Origin: Vanilla planifolia
Lineage: Eukaryota > Streptophyta > Magnoliopsida > Asparagales > Orchidaceae
Length of the DNA: 64,000 nucleotides
Reading direction: 5' to 3'
Assembly: GCA_023846275.1 (NCBI GenBank)
Contig: CM043865.1
Coordinates: forward strand, 6,126,068-6,190,067
Shown here: positions 61,374 to 64,000 of the stretch, in pieces
Position numbering within the stretch: the first letter of the stretch is position 1
Layout of the letters: every line of letters starts with the position of its first letter
Notes under the pieces: model-generated
What the model was told of the DNA's origin: nothing
The model's input: only the letters and a program-made list of their open reading frames with translations
Databases searched by the model: none
Made by a program: the position numbers and the translations under genes

Positions 61374-64000
61374 TGTTACACCCCATTTTTCCTAGGCTGA
61401 TTTTTGGCATACATTTTTTTTTATTTTATTTTATTTTATTTTACATATAGACAGCTCAAATCGTCCCATACCAACCTGAGTAGCCTACGAAAACATAGGA
61501 TATAACACATCATTACACGCCTACTTTCCTTTAACAATGTGGATCCCATCTCCCGGGTACACCGTCAAATCAGGTTCATGACTCCTGAATTAACAGATGG
61601 ACTCGCGCAATGTTACTCCTACTAGACCCAATACTCCTAACCCATACGGTAGGAGAACCGATCTAATAGAAGTCTGAACCCCCACGGTTAAGTTCCATAG
61701 TCATGTAATGACCTCACCATCAAACAAAAAGATATATAACATCCTCAGATAAAATATGGCACTCCACACACCATACTCCAAGACAATAAGGTAAGACAGT
61801 AAATGGAAACTACATTACAAGAATAAGATCCAAGTCCAACAAGTGCAATATTGTCCAACCAGATACATAAGTCAGAATCACCCTCACATAATACCTGACA
61901 TATGAGAATAACAATCTCATTAAATACATCCAACAGCAACAATCAACTAACCAGAATATCTCAGGCAATCACAAATCAGATATCCTCCACAAGCCTGCTG
62001 ACCACGATCCCACCTAATCTGGTAGCGTCAAGTCTGCCGAGCCACTGAAAATATATAATACAGGAATGAGCTACGCCCAGTAGGAAAGACAGCTAGTAAA
62101 ACTCACATGCAAGAGAAGGATAATAGCAAAAATATAGGAATACAGCATAACAATGTAAGGTGGATAGGCACTCTCAGTCCCAGACTCCGACCAACCACAG
62201 TCACCCCTAGTCACACCAGAGTAGCTCTCCTCTGGGCTTCCAGGTAGCGTGCCAGTGGGAACGCCCATCTCGAAACACGCATGGCGCCTAAGCACCCGAC
62301 ACCGCAGCGTCTCTCGTCAATCAATCTCCTGGAGACTATAGACAGATCCAGTCACAAAATCTCTAGCCAACGTGAGACACCCCTGCCACCCTAAGGCGCG
62401 CAGGCCTACACACTTGGCTAGCCACTGCGAGACACCCCTGTCACCCTCAGGCGCGCAGGCCTACACACATGGACCAGGAGAGATCGACTCAGCCACCGTC
62501 CCAAAGAGTCCTCTACCAACAACTTCCATAGAAGCTCACGCCCCTACAGTCATTGCCAATCTCTAACTCCAAGATCCGGCAACATGTGTCCAGGTACAAC
62601 AAGGCGCATACCAGTCCACATGTATACTGTGGAAGCTAAGTCTGAACCGCATAGTTACCTACCACAACTACCCTAAAACATCATATAGGGTCTATAGTAG
62701 TCCGGTCCAGTATGCCAATCCATAAAATATGCCAACACTGAGTAAACTGACTCAATCCATGCCGTTGCCATCAAACAACACAACTGTCAATTACTGACTG
62801 TTCTGGTAGCATCCATGTACCATACCTCTGTCTAACTGTTTCCAGCTGTACTGTCATCACTGATAACATTTTTCCCCACTTCAGGCAATTTTTTTTTCTT
62901 TACCCACGGATCTCCAGAATTTTCGAAATTTCTCATTTCCAAATTTTCTGATTTTTCTTGAATTTTCCAAAATATAAATAATCCCTAAAACTCAATTATC
63001 GAATTTTCCTAAATTCGAAATATCAAATTTTGCATTTTATCCATTTTCCGAAATTCGGAATAATTTCCGAATTTAAAATTCCGCTATTCCATTATACCGC
63101 GCCGCACTTCCGTGAACCCGGTTCTCGCCGCCGGTTCGGCCTTCGCGCTGAGCCGAGAACCGCTTCTCACTGAACCGCGCCGAATCCCCTGAACCGGATC
63201 TCGCCACCAGTTCGGGCCTTCGCGTTGAACCAACCCCCCCGCCGGTCGAAGTTATTAATCCGAAATTCGGCCGACGCTTAATATATAATATTGATAATTA
63301 ATAAATTATTCTCTTAATAAATCAACAAATCCCTAATTAACCCTTAATTCGTCTCCTTCCTTCGCCCGTCGTACGCGAAACCCTAGCCGCCGCAATTGCC
63401 GACCAATACGATCCTTCCGTCGGTTTCCGGCAACTGCGAACAAGGAGAACATGTTCGTACTATCCTAACATTCCAATAATGCTGCTAATTTCCTAAGGTT
63501 TAAATCAAAATCTCCGCCGAAGGAATTCGCCCGTCCGCCGTTGCCGTATTGTGAAATTTGAGATTAATCCAACAAATAAATTAACTAATTCAATGGCAAC
63601 GCTGATAATACAAATCCCTAACATGCTCCTAAGCATTAACAAATTTTTCGGCGAAATGGGGAATTTTCCAGAAAATCCAAAATTTGCAAAAGACACCAAT
63701 TAGCATTCAATTAAATCCGATTTTTCATCCACATGCTTGTTTTCATTAAGCAAAATATTCCATGCTTTTAATTTTCTACCAAATAACTAATTTAAACTGA
63801 ATTTCCTACCTCAAAGACGCCGGCGACGGTGAACCTCGTCCGCAGCTCGCCGCAGCTCCTCACCGAACGAACCTGGTATCAATCGACTCTCCTCGGTCCC
63901 GTGAATCTCCAGGCACAAAAAGCCCCTTGCCAGGCCGCCGGAATCACGCGCCGTACGCCGGAAAACTTCCTCTCTATCGGTCGGTCGAACGAAACCCTAA
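61374..64000 (-). mobile_element. Second copy of the 3.2-kb LTR, inverted, cut by window end
   Basis: Starting at TGTTACACCCC, this is the reverse complement of the solo LTR at 13875-17049 and stays alignable to the last base, which corresponds to about 14356 in the first copy. About 480 bp are therefore missing past the window edge. Similarity is very high in the 3' half (one mismatch in about 110 bp around 62071-62180) and lower in the GC-rich 5' third, where indels and repeat-number changes occur. Whether it is another solo LTR or the 3' LTR of a fuller element lying beyond 64 kb cannot be decided. The five bases before it are TATAG. The minus-strand frame at 62071-62295 is LTR text. Confidence 0.92.
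62355..62470. repeat. ~70-bp tandem duplication inside the inverted LTR copy
   Basis: GAGACACCCCTG(C/T)CACCCT(A/C)AGG followed by CGCGCAGGCCTACACAC occurs twice in a row here but once in the 13.9-17.0 kb copy (about 15995-16075, other strand). It arose after the two LTR lineages separated or was lost in the other. Confidence 0.75.

Overview
This is a plant nuclear window, most likely from an angiosperm. Genes are sparse, introns are large with GT-AG (and two GC-AG) borders, intergenic DNA is very AT-rich, and plant retroelement remains are everywhere. Two protein-coding genes and one microRNA gene are well supported. The species cannot be fixed from the sequence. A monocot is possible, but that is only an impression.

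Layout. 1-6.36 kb: AT-rich, no recognisable gene. 6.5-6.6 kb, minus strand: a MIR156 hairpin carrying an exact 20-nt miR156, with a TATA box upstream. 9.0-10.55 kb: a ~450-bp sequence present twice in direct orientation. 11.6-12.87 kb: a GC-rich, retroelement-like block with 72- and 76-bp tandem units. 13.36-13.85 kb: an old direct repeat. 13,875-17,049: a complete 3.2-kb solo LTR flanked by a perfect 5-bp target duplication (GTTTC). 17.46-17.99 kb: a broken coding remnant.

21.6-43.9 kb, minus strand: a Dicer-like 3 gene rebuilt here as 24 exons, all in phase, encoding 1,635 residues. The order is helicase, dimerisation domain, PAZ, RNase IIIa, RNase IIIb and two dsRNA-binding domains. Its intron 22 is about 6.1 kb long and holds the decayed remains of a Ty3/gypsy element: a diverged LTR pair, a GPY/F-like pol end and a ~60-bp degenerate tandem repeat. 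The last two exons, which encode the second dsRBD, therefore lie far from the rest and are easily missed.

44-49.6 kb: AT-rich spacer with an (AT)n tract and a LINE reverse-transcriptase relic on the minus strand. 50.1-55.7 kb, plus strand: an 8-exon gene for a 755-residue cytoplasmic receptor-like kinase with a USP domain, a coiled coil and a kinase domain but no U-box, with two G-boxes upstream. 55.7-61.4 kb: AT-rich, nothing recognised. 61,374-64,000: a second, inverted copy of the 3.2-kb LTR, cut by the window edge.

Functional links. DCL3 makes the 24-nt siRNAs that direct DNA methylation of transposons, and here it carries such an element in its own intron. MIR156 belongs to a separate small-RNA pathway (DCL1-dependent control of SPL factors), and nothing in the sequence shows co-regulation. 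The kinase gene points away from DCL3 across about 6.2 kb. I saw no CRISPR array, rRNA gene or intact tRNA gene. No undescribed system could be demonstrated. The strongest results are the full DCL3 model with its TE-filled intron, the MIR156 locus and the GC-AG introns.
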